A DNA stretch of 64,000 nt from Pseudopyrenochaeta lycopersici (GCA_003313425.1 NHZP01000010.1:806001-870000), one strand, 5' to 3'; counted from the stretch's first letter, positions 11,291-22,773 are shown. Numbers and translations are program-made. Notes: generated by a model from the sequence alone, not told the origin.

Positions 11291-14200
11291 ATGGAGAAGA
11301 TCAAGAATGTCCTGCAAGTATGACATAGTTCTAATGGAGTCTACAGCTGACCGTAACAGCCACGGACATCGGAAGAGCGAGGATGCTACCCGCGCCTCGC
11401 ACGAGTCTTCTTCAGGGTTCGGGCGCAGTTTCCTAACTTGGGGTTGAAGATATTGACAACAACCGCAGTGAACGGCACCTCATATACGATGAGATGACGG
11501 GTCACACAGAAGGGAATGAGAGGAAGCTCTCTGCATCTGGTGGGCCATACGCCCAGGTCAAAACAGTCTCCGGCGAGCCTTATACAACCCTAGCCCAACC
11601 AGGCAGCATAATCGCGCAAGGAAAGGTGGACCATGTTGGCCCTGAAGGCTATACTAGTGGTGCAAACACAACTACTGGAGGACATCTTGGCACCTCAGAT
11701 ACGACTTCTCGAGGACATCCCGACAGTTCGACCGCAACTTCTGGAGGGCATCTTGGCGGCTCACAGACACATTCTGCAGGCCATCTCGACGACTCAACCA
11801 GAACCACTGGAGCTCCTCCTGGCGGCTACAATACAACCTCAGGAGGACCCATTGGCACCTCTAACACTGCTTCCGGGGCACCCATTGGCACCTCGAATGT
11901 GTCTTCGGAGAAGAATATACGTCCGGATGCCGCCCCTACCAGCAGGGATAGCGCCAACACTGGTTTCAGTGCTGCAAGCATCAAATCAGGCGTAATTGGC
12001 TTTGGGACTGGCGAACAAGGGCATGCCGCGTTGCCAGCGCGCCGTTCTGTTGAGCATGATTTAGATCGCAACCAGGGAGTAGGTAGTGGAATCCTAGGTA
12101 GTAGTACGACAACAGATCAGAGGGCTGCACGGCCAGATACTGGGTCTCAAGCGCTTCCTCGTACGTAGCTTGCTCTCTCGATCAGCTGTGCATCTGAATA
12201 GTACTGAAATAAAATAATCAGACTCTACCACTGCTGGCTATAGCGACCCAACTGGTCCTCACGATTCGAAGCTGCTCAACAAGGTCGATCCTCGTGTTGA
12301 CTCAGACCGACATGGTGCCTCAGGTAACGCCGGCCTCACCGGTACGAGCACGCAGCAACCATTCGAAAAGCCATTGGGACAGGAGAGCCATACTGCCCAC
12401 ACCGACCGGACGTTCCCTCTGGCTGGTGGCGTCACTTCACAGAATCCGGAGCATACCTCTGCTCATCACCATACAAGCACCAATGATCGAGAACCTGGCA
12501 CGAAGGAGCGAGAGGCCAACGTACGAGACAGCTATGGGCGAGAAGGCCTCGCTGGAGCCGCTGCAGCTGCCACTGCTTTTGGAGTGTCCAAGACTCTAAG
12601 CCGCTCAGAAGAGCAAGATGTAAAGAAGCAAGGTCTTGAGACTCGTCAGGCTACGTACGGCGACGTTCCGTCAACCTCTGTGAGTTTCTTCGGACATCTC
12701 CTACAGCCGCTAAAACCGGAAAGACTACTATGAGTTCTTATATAGCGATTTCCCAAATCTACGTGCTAATTTATATAGTCGCAGACAGGTCCCTTGTCGA
12801 CGGGCATCTTGGGTAGCTCAACGACTGGCACAGCTGGCCGCAGCGACCCTACTGGACCTCACGATAGCCATGTTGCCAACAAGGCAGACCCGCGTGTTGA
12901 TTCAGACAGTTACGGGGCATCAAAAAATACCTCAAGCTTAGCGAGTGGGTCAGCAGCTGGTACAACGCATCACCACCCAGACGCCTTAGCTGATGCGACC
13001 GCTGCAGCAGCTGCAGCAGCTTCAAAGTCTTCGAATTCAACGCAAGTGCCAGGATATGGGACCGACGATCGCAGTTTGCCAGGTGCTGCTTCAACCAGCG
13101 GCGCAACTGGTCCAGCGTCTGCGCCCCTCGATGCTAGACCCCAGGCCTTGGAACGTCCACACGGCCACAAGAGTGACTCGTATCGACATGTCCCCGGCGA
13201 ATATCCCAGTCCCACTCCAGCTGACGAATCCAAACCGTTTTTTGACAATCGTCCAGTTGTTGGGGATACGCCTGGAGTAAACACCGCTGGAACCGCCACA
13301 TCTGGACTCACATCTGGAATGGACACGGCTACTGGTCAGCATGAACTCCGTCACACTGGAACTCTCGACCAGCCCGCGCCGAGGTCTTTTGACCCCACTA
13401 GTGAACATCACCATGGCCGCGATGCTGCCATTGCCGGTGGTCTCGGTGCGGGTGTTGCTGGTTTAGGGTATGCGGCCTCTCAAAGCCGGGATACTTCAGA
13501 TACTAGCAACAAGCCTCTTTACGAAGACTCAAGCCCGTACAGCTCTAAAACGCTTGACCCTCGCGTATTGGGCACGAAGAGTTCACTTGAGGAACAGAGA
13601 TTTGATCCTCAGGCTAAGACTGAAACATTGCCTCATCACGATACACAGACATACAATCCTTCTGGTATCCCGGCTGCAACCGGTCCTACGGCTTCTCACG
13701 GCGCCGCTACCGCAGACAACTCAGAGCATCATCATGGTCGCGATGCTGCACTTGTAGGCGCAGGTGCTGCCACAGGTGCTGCCGCTGCTGGTGGAGTTCG
13801 CCAGGCACTTGCACGCAATGATACGCCAGGCACAGGTACCTTTGTCCTTCCTCAGGAGACATCGAACACTTCAGCGCCTTTGTCTGGCTCTATTGCCCCT
13901 CCACATCACTCTGGAGGTACCGACACCTTCTATGGCACCGCTGGCGCACCTGCACCCGTAGCTGATAAGAGCTCGACCCCACAAACCCTGAGCAATTTGG
14001 GCCATACTACAGACCCTACGGACTCAGCAACTTCAACTGTTCCTTCTCATGTTCCAGAAAAGGATAACCAGCACCACCTTGGACGTGATGCGGCTTTGGC
14101 TGGAGCCGGTGCTGCTACGGCAGGTGGGCTCTATGCTGCAAGCCGTGACAACAAGACGGATACCGGGCCAGCTTCGAGCACAATTGGCCCACACGACAGC

Positions 14201-15958
14201 AATATTGCGAATTTCGTGGATCCTAGAGTCCAGCCAGACCCCAGCACACAGGCTCACCACAATATTGGCTCGACCTCTCAGACCTCCGCCCAAAGGACAG
14301 TCGGCTCACACGACAGCAACATTGCGAACGTGGTTGATCCTAGAGTCAATCAAAAGGCTGGACAACAGGGAGAGCATCACTACGGCCGAGACGCTGCCAT
14401 CGTTGGTGGAACAGGTGCTGCTGGATACGGCGCATACGAAGCTGCGAAAGCATATGGTGAGCACCGAAGCACACAGCCTGGAGCCTCAATGAATGATCAA
14501 CGCTACGACACGGCAGCTGCCGGGGCTAACGCAGCAAACCCTGTTCCTGTCAAGGGCTATTATGATTACAGCAATCCTAGCACAACTAGCAATGTCAACC
14601 GTAACACTGCTCTTGGTGCTGGCGCTGGCCTGGGTGCTGCAGGTGTTGGCGCAGCAGCTTATGCAGGCTCAAAGCATGCTGACAATTCGCAAAATATCCC
14701 ACTCCACCAGAGGCAAGATTTCGCCTCCTCGGGCCAACCGGGATCAGTAACGCAATCTGGCCCGGCTCCAGGTACCATTGCGCCACATAATACGCTTGCG
14801 CAGGATCCTACTGGTCAGCAACACTACAATGCTACTCAAGATCCCTCAGAGCAACGCCACGACAAGCGTGATGCAGCCATCCTAGGGACCGCTGGTGCTG
14901 TAGCTGCCGGTGGAGCCGCATACGGATACTCTCAGCACCAAGACGAGCGTGAGCGTGCACGCTTGCAGGAGAGGGAGCAGGAGCGTCTGAAGAAGGAAGC
15001 TCATGACCGTGAAAAGGAGCAGCATAAGTTTGAGAAAGAGCAACACAAGCACGAAAAGGAAGCACACAAGCTAGAGAAGGAACAACATAAGCACAATAAG
15101 GAACTCGCTGCAGCTCAGCACAAGCATGACAAGGATGTAGCCGCTCACGACAAGGAGCAACAGCGTCTTGAGAGAGAAGCCCATCGACACGAAGAGGAAG
15201 AGGGTGAGAAGAAGAAGGGTGGTCTACTGGGATTCTTGCACCGCGACAAGAGCAAGAAGGAGAAATCTGCTTCCCCTGAGTCCTCGCCTAGACACTCAAG
15301 GGAGTACGCTGGCGCCGGTACGGCTGGTGCAGTCGGTGCTGGCACCACGGCTGCAGCATACAACGATGATAGTGACCCCAGTTCTCCACGCTGGAAGGGC
15401 AAGAACCGTCTGCACAAGGACCCTCCCAAGGGCCATCCTGCGCGCCAGTCTTTGGAGGAGCATCAGCGTGAAGGTTCAGGCGAATTCGTTGGCGGCAAAC
15501 GCGAACACATCGGCGTTGATGGTCCCACTGGACATCCTGACCTCATTTCTGGCGATAGGTAAGTTCATCTTCAATTCTTTTACCCAATCATGGTGCGCAA
15601 TGATGTCTGACAACCCACTAGGGAGACGAAGAAGGGCGTCTACGGCGCCCACGAGATTAGCGACGCTGGCATCATGACTGACCCTATTACCGGCCTCCCC
15701 AAGAACGTGGGCAGGTACGGCCCTGGAACCGGTGGAACAGATGGTTACCAGGCCGTCGCCGGCCACGAACTTCCCGGCAGCACCAACACTGCTCCCGCTC
15801 AAGGCACAGGTCACCACACTCTCCCTGGCAGCACAGGCCCATACACGGGCGCAGGTGCAGATACAGGATTCGGCACCAGCACCGCTCCAGGCTTCGCCAA
15901 CCAGCCTGGCACCAGCGCAAACTTGGACAATACCAGGCGCACCGACACGCCCTACTAG
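11291..15958 (+). CDS. Large repeat protein with glycine-rich, HxGRDAA and Lys/Glu/His coiled-coil regions
   Basis: Likely exons: 11291-11317, about 11376-11416, 11469-12160, 12222-12679, 12779-15558 and 15622-15958, totalling 1,444 residues. The first two joins are tentative; the last three introns are clear (GTACGT, GTGAGT and GTAAGT donors, frame restored). The start MEKIKNVLQ fits this family's usual N-terminus. Visible in order: Gly/Ser/Thr-rich repeats (GGHLGTS-like); four copies of a HDS-x3-N-x-(V/A)DPRV motif (near 12247, 12852, 14180, 14299); five copies of an HHxGRDAA-like motif, each followed by a Gly/Ala-rich stretch resembling a glycine zipper; a highly charged helix rich in EKEQHK repeats (14941-15216); GLLGFLHRDKSKKEKS; and a conserved C-terminal block with GVYGAHEISDAG and GLPKNVGRYGPG. 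The composition suggests a soluble, disordered or filament-like stress/LEA-like or structural protein, possibly DUF3824-related. The function is unknown. Confidence 0.82.
12247..14345 (+). repeat. Four copies of a HDS-N-DPRV protein repeat
   Basis: Within the large repeat protein, segments near 12247, 12852, 14180 and 14299 encode PHDSKLLNKVDPRVDSD, PHDSHVANKADPRVDSD, PHDSNIANFVDPRVQPD and SHDSNIANVVDPRVNQK. The first two are also flanked by matching sequence (ILGSSTT upstream, GAS downstream), so they look like an internal duplication. Codon choice differs between copies, so the duplications are not recent. Confidence 0.75.
13400..14900 (+). repeat. Five copies of an HHxGRDAA-glycine repeat
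   Basis: Units begin near 13400, 13720, 14068, 14371 and 14848. Each encodes a His pair, GRDAA (or KRDAA in the last copy), then about 20 residues dominated by Gly and Ala, such as IAGGLGAGVAGLGYAA. Spacing is about 300-480 bp. The Gly-Ala parts could form glycine-zipper helices; that is inference. Confidence 0.7.
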
Positions 15959-16657
15959 GCCAACGGAGTACGGACAAAGCAGTGTGAGGAAGCCAAGGGA
16001 TGGAATATAATAATGCATGTCCGACATGTTGGTATGAAAACAATGGTCTTGTTACGGGTTTCCTTTTGGACGGGACGGCAAGGGATTGGAAGCATGATCT
16101 TTGGAGGCAGTTTGATTTCACGACATAATGACCAACAAACGTATATAATGCACATGAATAAATGTAATCACTGGATCTCTTACAGTACTTTCCTTGTGTA
16201 CGTGTGGATTGGTTTTGTGGTGCAGAGTAGATGTCGATATATTTAAATCGTGTTGAACCTATTCCATGATATTGAAGCGTTTAAAATGAGGACATGGTAG
16301 GAAATTCAGGCTGGCAGACATAACAGATGGCTCACAAATGGCGAAGCAAGGTCTCCTCTCTGAGAAATTGTAGAATAAATTGAGCAATTGGAAAGAGTAA
16401 TATCCCTCCCGCCACATGAAACGATGGCATCCTATGAAGAAACAGTACAGGCAAACTGAGGTAATTGGTATCATCGAACAATGTACAAAGAAACAAGCCG
16501 AATCATGTTGCGAACTTTTTATAAAGGCATGAATCGGGTCCGCGACGTTTGCCCCGAAACAGCCATATGTGTATTCTCTCGTCGTTTTCGTCGTCATGCC
16601 CTCCACGCTGTGAGAACATATTTGTACCTGAAAGATCGGCTATGCTGTGATGGCCTC
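15959..16657. other. Convergent 3' flanks
   Basis: This lies between the ends of a plus-strand and a minus-strand gene, is AT-rich, and has no coding open frame. It should hold both 3' UTRs. Confidence 0.5.
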
Positions 16658-18649
16658 CTACGCAACCATGGCCTGATTCGGATTCTGATACTCGTTGCTC
16701 TTTCCCTCGGAACCGGTCAGCCTGGCATTTGCGTGCGCAAGGCTTGACTTTGCCGCCTCTTGCAATTGCGCCTCTACGTTCCTCTCGCGCTCTCTGTCCC
16801 TGTCGGGCGGAGAGTTGCGGGTCGGCGCTATCCGCGCATCGTGTGACATTTCATGGTAAGGCGGCTGCGCAGATATTTCCAATCGTTCGTGCATCTGATG
16901 ATGCGGCAGTGGCGTGTGCTGGCCGTTATTAGGCGTCAATAGTGATGGCGTCAGCCCATGTCGAGGCGGACTCAGCATCGCCGCAGGACTTGCCGTGCTT
17001 GCCCGGTCACCACTCTCGTGATCACTCGTCTCACTATGCACATTGCTATTCGTCCCAGGCGGGTATGAAAAGCTACCGCGCAATTCGCCCTCACGGACTT
17101 CCTTCCAAGAGCACTTTGCATGTTTCTTTGTGCAGCCCATGCATGCAGTCAAGTTCTTGAGGCAGTCCATGTGTAGTCTGCGACAGCGGTCGCATGGTGG
17201 GAGAATGCGCTCGCCCTTGGCTAGACTTTCCATCCTATGAACCATTTCGACCTTGAATGGGCCGCCGTCATCTTTCTCTTGTGGTTGGCTGGCGCGTTGG
17301 CTATTCGCTGGGAGCAGATTTGAGGGGGTGTTTGGTATTGGGACTGGCGAGTTCATCATGGAATGTAGCTCCGATTCATTTAGATGCGATGGCCGTGAGA
17401 CCAGTGGCGCCTGGGCCTCAACAGGCTTTGGTGGAGCCCTCGAAGGATTGGGCGTTGGCGTGGAGGAATGAGCTATGACATGTGGAGCAGATATGGACGA
17501 TCGTCTTCCGTCTAAAGGGCCATTGGGAGGCTGTGATTGTGGGCGCCGTTCACTCATAGTGTGGAACTTTGAGAGCAATTCATGCCGGGTTGACGAGGAG
17601 GAGCCGTGGCCATTCGGCTCAGGATGTTGGCGCGCATTGACAGCGACGAAGCCACTACCACTAGGTGATGTTTGGGTGGGCTGTGGCTGACCCAGATTCT
17701 GCGCGGTCGAACTGCCGCCATTCATGAGTGCGACGTTTGAGGGGCTCGAGGGTCGAGGAGCCGGTGGCGCAGGGCTTGCGGTTGAGCGTCGGTCAAGAAT
17801 GGCTTGTTTGCGGCCCTTGAGTCTGTGATTGAGTTGCCGTGTGCGGGCAGCAACTGGGTATTGTTAGTGAGGACTGATACTGGGGATGTGCTGTGGATAT
17901 GGCCACCACATCCAAAGCAAGCTGCTTCAAACATGGGTATATAGTCCACCTAAAGACAGCCGCAGAAACTCACCTTGATCAGCCAATTGACAGATTTGAC
18001 CCAAGTTCTTCTCCAAGATCTCAATAGTGCCCAATTCCTTCTCCTCATCCTCAATGATGGGCTGTGGTGGGATCATCTTCTGAGGGATGCCAGACGAGAT
18101 GAGCACAAAGTCTTCTTCTGATATCTGAACCCGACACTGCTTGGTGTAGAACTGGCAGACCCTGACCCCTTCACTCATTTGGCCGAGCTGGAATTGTTCG
18201 GGCTTGTTGCGGGCAAACTCGACGACATCCAACCAGGTCACGGTAGTCCCATCCTTTCCATGGCTTTTCAGCACGCGCGGCGGCCCATCGAACAGGCGCT
18301 CAAATCGTTTGATCAAGATGGGGCCCAGCGGCCTTGCGCCGAGGTTGCAGGCCATGCTCTCATGGCGGTCGAGGACGCCCTGGTAGTCGCCCAGCAGCGA
18401 CAGAATGTTGGGCAGGGTGTCATCGTTGGTAATCAGCGGCAGGTCGTCGTCGAGATGGCGTGCAAGATAGTTGATCTGGAGATGGTTGTGGGTCTTGGCG
18501 GATTTTGGCAGTGGCGCAGACGCAGGGTGCATGTCATGCGAAGGGCTGCGTTTGCGCTTGAGGTCGGCAGACGCTGGCGGGGCATGGTGCTGCGCATGCT
18601 GCGAGGCCATGGTGAGCTCGGCCGCAGAGTGCGACTCGAGCGTAGACAT
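16658..18649 (-). CDS. Zn2Cys6 transcription factor with internal zinc cluster
   Basis: Two exons, complement(join(16658..17853, 17974..18649)), give 623 residues. The 120 bp intron uses GTGAGT and CCCAG and keeps the frame. The N-terminal half has a conserved-looking globular region (about 50-240) with a helical stretch ending LGQICQLADQVAARTRQLN, then a basic segment HRLKGRKQ. A long Ser/Pro/Gln-rich linker follows. The binuclear zinc cluster lies unusually far in, at about 446-473, with C-x2-C-x6-C-x6-C-x2-C-x6-C spacing (CDRCRRLHMDC ... CMGCTKKHAKC). The tail is disordered. The fungus-specific zinc cluster implies a nuclear DNA-binding role. Most fungal zinc-cluster factors carry the cluster at the N-terminus, so this belongs to a less common architecture. 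A second in-frame Met at residue 14 is an alternative start. It is divergent from LSm7 across about 950 bp. Confidence 0.88.
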
Positions 18650-18839
18650 GTCGTGCGCGGGCTGGTTCGGCCAGGGCAGAAGATGAGCGGAGGGGAGCGG
18701 GCGGCAGAAGAGGAGGGTGGAGGTAGGCGGAGACGGCGGACAACGCTAGCGAGCAGCCAGCTCAGAGCGCACAACACAACGGGCGGCGACTCGCGTTAAT
18801 GCGCCATTTGACAGGAAAGAGGCATCGCAGATGGGTGAT

Positions 18840-18865
18840 GGGGGGAGGGGAGGGAGGAGGGAGGG
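18840..18865 (+). other. Potential G-quadruplex
   Basis: Five plus-strand runs of three or more G (18840-18845, 18847-18850, 18852-18854, 18859-18861, 18863-18865) are separated by loops of 1, 1, 4 and 1 bases. That satisfies the usual G-quadruplex pattern. It lies about 190 bp upstream of the zinc-cluster start codon, on that gene's template strand side. Confidence 0.5.
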
Positions 18866-19199
18866 CAGGAGCGGAGAGCAGACGGCAGTCGCAGAGGGCG
18901 GGCCGTCGCTAGACAGGCTCGGTGCGCGGAACAGAGCCACAAAGAAAGCAGCGTGCGGTGAGGGTGGGCGCCCCGTCGCTGACAGGGCTTGATGGGCACG
19001 GAAATAAGAGGCCTAGCCTCTGAGAGCGGAGCCCGCAGCCAATCGAGCGCGCGGTAGTCGACCTCCCGCAGGCAACCGCGGTCTGGGCTCCAGTGCTGGC
19101 AGCGTGTGATGTGTTGCGTGTGCGTGCTTCAGATGGTGCAGCCCCCTCGGGAAGGGGGAGCCCGTCTGCCAGACGGAACGAAACTGCGCCGCCTGCTCG

Positions 19200-19218
19200 C
19201 CAGCCAGCCAGCCAGCCA
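19200..19218 (+). repeat. CCAG tetranucleotide microsatellite
   Basis: About 4.5 tandem copies of CCAG lie in the non-coding region upstream of LSm7. It is short, and no function is implied. Confidence 0.7.
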
Positions 19219-19600
19219 TGCACCCTCTGGAGACCTGGAGACGGCATGCTCGCGCCCAAACAGGGCATGCGGCGAGGCAGGCGGGGAGACGAGCGGAATG
19301 CCGTACCGCACGCTTCCGGCTAGGTCGCCCGAGGCGCTCGAGGGTGGTAGAGAAAATGCCGCAGGGCCCACGCGTCGTCAGGGCCCGAGGGGCAAGCGCG
19401 AGAAGCGGAGAGTCTGGACGCACCCAGCGGAAATCCACCCCCCTGCCCACGTAAGCAATCCGACCTAGCGCTCACGTGAAGACGAGGGTGGAGGGGGAGG
19501 AGCCTTACCCGAAAGGCACAGACCACAACTGAAGCTCAAGCTGCACGTCACTGCGCGCCCACATTCACACGGCACCCTTCTTTCCCTACATACCCAGACC

Positions 19601-20150
19601 ATGTCAGAGCGAGGCGCATTCCGGGGCCGAGGCGGCGGACGAGGAGGCGACCGTGGCGGGAGGGGTGGAGGCCGCGGCGGAGGACAGGGCGGAGGAGCAG
19701 CGGGACAGACTGACCGCCCTAAGAAGGAGAATATCCTCGACCTGAGCAAATACATGGACAAGCAGATTACCGTCAAGTTCAGCGGTGGCCGAGAAGGTGC
19801 GTGCTTGCAATTGGCATGTGGAAGGAGGGGGCTGACCGTAGTTGACCATTTTTGGTCTGCCGTAAATTACATCGCGGGACATGCTGACTCGAATGCAGTC
19901 GTCGGTACACTCAAGGGCTACGACCAGCTCATGAATCTTGTTCTGGATGAAGTCAAGGAGGCTTTGACGGGTAATTTTATTCATCGCCATCAGCACATCC
20001 TTTCAACTAACGTCAGCCCTAGATGACGAAGGCAACATTCGATACCGCAAGCTTGGCCTCATAGTCGCACGCGGAACTCTCCTGGTAGTCATCTCCCCTG
20101 TTGATGGCAGTGAAGAGATCCCAAATCCGTTCATACAAGAGGAAGAGTGA
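19601..20150 (+). CDS. LSM7: U6 snRNA-associated Sm-like protein LSm7
   Basis: Three exons (19601-19796, 19899-19970, 20023-20150) give 131 residues. Introns of 102 and 52 bp use GTGCGT/TGCAG and GTAATT/CCTAG. LSm7 is a subunit of the LSm2-8 ring, which binds the U6 snRNA 3' end in the nucleus, and of the LSm1-7 ring, which acts in cytoplasmic mRNA decapping. The Sm fold is plain: Sm1 motif ILDLSKYMDKQITVKFSGG, GTLKGYDQLMNLVLD, then Sm2 GLIVARGTLLVVISPVDG and the characteristic C-terminus EEIPNPFIQ. The ring domain is preceded by about 38 residues that are almost entirely Arg-Gly-Gly repeats, longer than the short charged N-terminus of animal LSm7. Confidence 0.96.
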
Positions 20151-21435
20151 AGGAAAGGGTCAGGTTCACTACCGTAAAAGCTATTGCGCAGGACAGCGTA
20201 ACCTTGTGTGGGCCTGCTGATCAGGGCATGGGTAGCAAAATATGTGGACGAATTCGTAGACTTGGAAGACAAAGGGAAGTTCAGCATGATGATACCCACG
20301 AAGTACCTATGCAGCATGGCCTAAGCGCTGGCAAAAAACACGATAGAGTATGGCGAGTAGCCACTTACTGGAGAGAATATCACAGATGCTCTTCCAGGCC
20401 CATAGCCAGCAATACAAAGTCAATACCATTCACGATTGGAGCCATCCGTGATGCTTAGAATCTTGCTCTCACTACAGATCATTTGCTGCCATCTACTGCA
20501 GTCGCCATCAAGCCTTGAGACGGCTTACATTGCATCTGACCGTGCAGATGATGATGATGCATGGTTGAGAACATGCCCCTTCCTTCGCAATATGCATCGC
20601 TCTCGATCCAATATCGAAGTGAAATGTTCAGGCCATCCGTTGTCGGATCCGAAACTTTATATTCAGAGGCCACAAATAAATTGCGTTTAGCTCCCGTTAC
20701 TCAGTCAGCAGCACCGTGTCGCAGCATCGCTTCGTCTCACCCGAGCAATCAATTGACCGTGCAGCCGGGCAGGATCTCCGCCTTCCGCGTTTCGCATGTG
20801 CGTCTGGGAGCCGTGGGCAGGCACGCGACGCTCGCTGTGCTTCGTCCACAGATAACTCTATGCGATTAACAGGAGACTGTGCCAGGGACTGCTCGTAGAT
20901 AGGCGCCTGGAAAGAAGCATAGTGTCATGTTGTGGCAGGAGGCGTGGCGGTGCTGTGCTGCGGCCAGCGAATGGTCGAGGGTGATCGTTTCAGATTGCCT
21001 CTTTCAGGCTCGCAGGCAAGGCACCAGTATTATTGAACGTCTTCAGCTGCGCTGCTGCGCATTTCTCTCATAACGTAAATCTCACATACGTTTCCTTCTC
21101 ATTCCTCAACTCTCTCTCTCGTACCGTCGCACATCGCTCTGCGTCACAACCCACATCAACTCGCTTCCCCACGATCTCACCCCCCTGCGCAGCAAGCGCA
21201 CAACGTCCCATTCTCACTCGGGGAATTAATCAAGCCTGACAAGCATCCCTTTGGGCGACAAGCTTCTCAAATACAGGAATAGGCTACGCTCTTGGTACTG
21301 CACAGTCGCTCGCTGGCACTCCCCTCACCGTCTCTCTGTGTTACGGATCCGGACGCGCAGGCGCGCACTCCTACCCTGCGTGTAGGCCTAGATCGGTTTC
21401 CGTAAGTAGACCAAAAGCGCATTTAGCCTCCCGCA
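20151..21435. other. Intergenic
   Basis: This lies between the LSm7 stop and the next plus-strand start. Short open frames are not supported by domains or splicing. The last 350 bp are pyrimidine-rich with CTCTCTCTC, typical of a fungal promoter/5' leader. Confidence 0.5.
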
Positions 21436-22491
21436 ATGGACAAGTTAGGACTGGACCAGAATGGGATCGAGGTTGGCTTGTTCATGATAAAAGCCGTCCT
21501 CCCCTCGCAATGGAGTTCGTATCTCGCTTTCAATCCCTGTCTTGATGCTGTTGGGTGGGGCACGACGCTCTTCGCCTTGATTCTCCCATTACTGCTGCTT
21601 TGGGCATTCAAGAGGTATCGGAAGATGCAGTATGAGAACAGAAGGCCGTTTCGGTTCCTGGACTTGCCACAGGAACTAAGAGACATGGTGTATGAGAACC
21701 TTTTGGAGGATCCTCTCTATCCCCCGCCTCCGCCATGCGTGAAGCAGACTTCATCAGTGTGGAGGATACCTGGTCGTCGATCGTCCTCAACATCGCCACA
21801 AGAACTACATAAAAGCAACTGGATATTCCTAGCCAATAAGCAGGTCTACAGAGAGTACATGGATATGCTCTGCAAGAAAATGACATTCCGTCTTACGGTT
21901 ACACCACAAAATTACAACCCTGAACCCTCCCTCACTTCGCCATCAGCACCCACATCAACACCAGAGGACAGCCGGATATGGAGGATATCCCCGGACACAC
22001 TAAAGAATCTCCGCACCGGCTCTCTCAAACTAATCACCACATCTGCAATGCTCGGCGTCGCAGACCCACGCAACATGACCTCGTCGGAATGGACTCTGGC
22101 ACGCCAAATCCGCGAAGAACTCAAATACCTCGCCAACGTCACAAGCCTCACTCTCAACGCAAAAGCCATCGGCGATCCGCTCTGGAATCCCCTGTGGATA
22201 TGGTACCACGCCAGCCAGAGCTTCAAGACAATGGGCACAGAGCAGAGCGACACGGTCCCCATCGGCCCGCAACTCAACAAGATCTCCTTCAGCCTGGATA
22301 CATGGAGTCCCGGCGAGAACTACATTCAGCGCGACCCGCAGAACAAGAACCAGTGGACGTGGTACTGCATGCAGGACCACCCTGTTGGGCTAGACATTGG
22401 GCCCGAAATGACCGTCAGGGAGTTCTGCGGCAAGCTGTATCAAGAGTGTAGGGAGTGCCGTGCGGAGCTGGAGAGCGAGACTGACGAATGA
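21436..22491 (+). CDS. Hypothetical protein with N-terminal membrane helix and F-box-like motif
   Basis: A single exon of 351 residues. One strong hydrophobic helix sits at about 42-58 (TLFALILPLLLLWAF), followed by basic residues, so a single-pass anchor is likely with the bulk on the cytosolic side. Directly after it, FRFLDLPQELRDMVYENLL (about 71-90) matches the short F-box-like motif found in many Pleosporales proteins of unknown function. Further motifs (HKSNWIFLANKQVYREYMD, then a region with NVTSLTLNAK) match the general layout of these families. No catalytic residues are apparent. The combination of a membrane anchor and an F-box-like motif is what stands out; a ubiquitin-ligase adaptor role would be inference. 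Confidence 0.82.
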   Translation: MDKLGLDQNGIEVGLFMIKAVLPSQWSSYLAFNPCLDAVGWGTTLFALILPLLLLWAFKRYRKMQYENRRPFRFLDLPQELRDMVYENLLEDPLYPPPPPCVKQTSSVWRIPGRRSSSTSPQELHKSNWIFLANKQVYREYMDMLCKKMTFRLTVTPQNYNPEPSLTSPSAPTSTPEDSRIWRISPDTLKNLRTGSLKLITTSAMLGVADPRNMTSSEWTLARQIREELKYLANVTSLTLNAKAIGDPLWNPLWIWYHASQSFKTMGTEQSDTVPIGPQLNKISFSLDTWSPGENYIQRDPQNKNQWTWYCMQDHPVGLDIGPEMTVREFCGKLYQECRECRAELESETDE

Positions 22492-22773
22492 CTCCACGAG
22501 GTGCGCTGGTGGGTCGAGGCGCTGTTGCGGAGGTACGAAATCACCATGTCCGTCGGCATGTAAGGAACGGGGTAATGGAAGCGGATTTGGGAGACTATTG
22601 TGTCATTAGGATCCTAGCTGGATACAGGAGCGGCATTGCAGGCGCATGTCAATTTGCTTATTGTAACTTTGGATTTTGTGTATTCCTATATAATATATCA
22701 TATAATAATGCCTTGACATTCGATATCTTCTCAACCCTCACCACTCCTCCTTTTCGTTTCTTCCCATTTCATT

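Larger units (their letters stand above)
18650..19600. promoter_or_regulatory. GC-rich divergent promoter region
   Basis: This separates the minus-strand zinc-cluster gene (start 18649) from plus-strand LSm7 (start 19601). It is markedly GC-rich, contains a run of G-tracts at 18840-18865 and a short CCAG tandem at 19200-19218, and has no credible exon. Open frames here are frequent only because GC-rich DNA has few stops. Confidence 0.55.

Noticed and set aside
14049..14492. Open frames in the +2/+3 registers within the large repeat gene
   Set aside because: They are shifted readings of the repeat protein, whose biased codons lack stops in the other registers.
18179..18799. Plus-strand frame of 206 codons
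   Set aside because: It is antisense to the first exon of the zinc-cluster regulator in GC-rich DNA, with Arg/Gly-biased composition and no domain.
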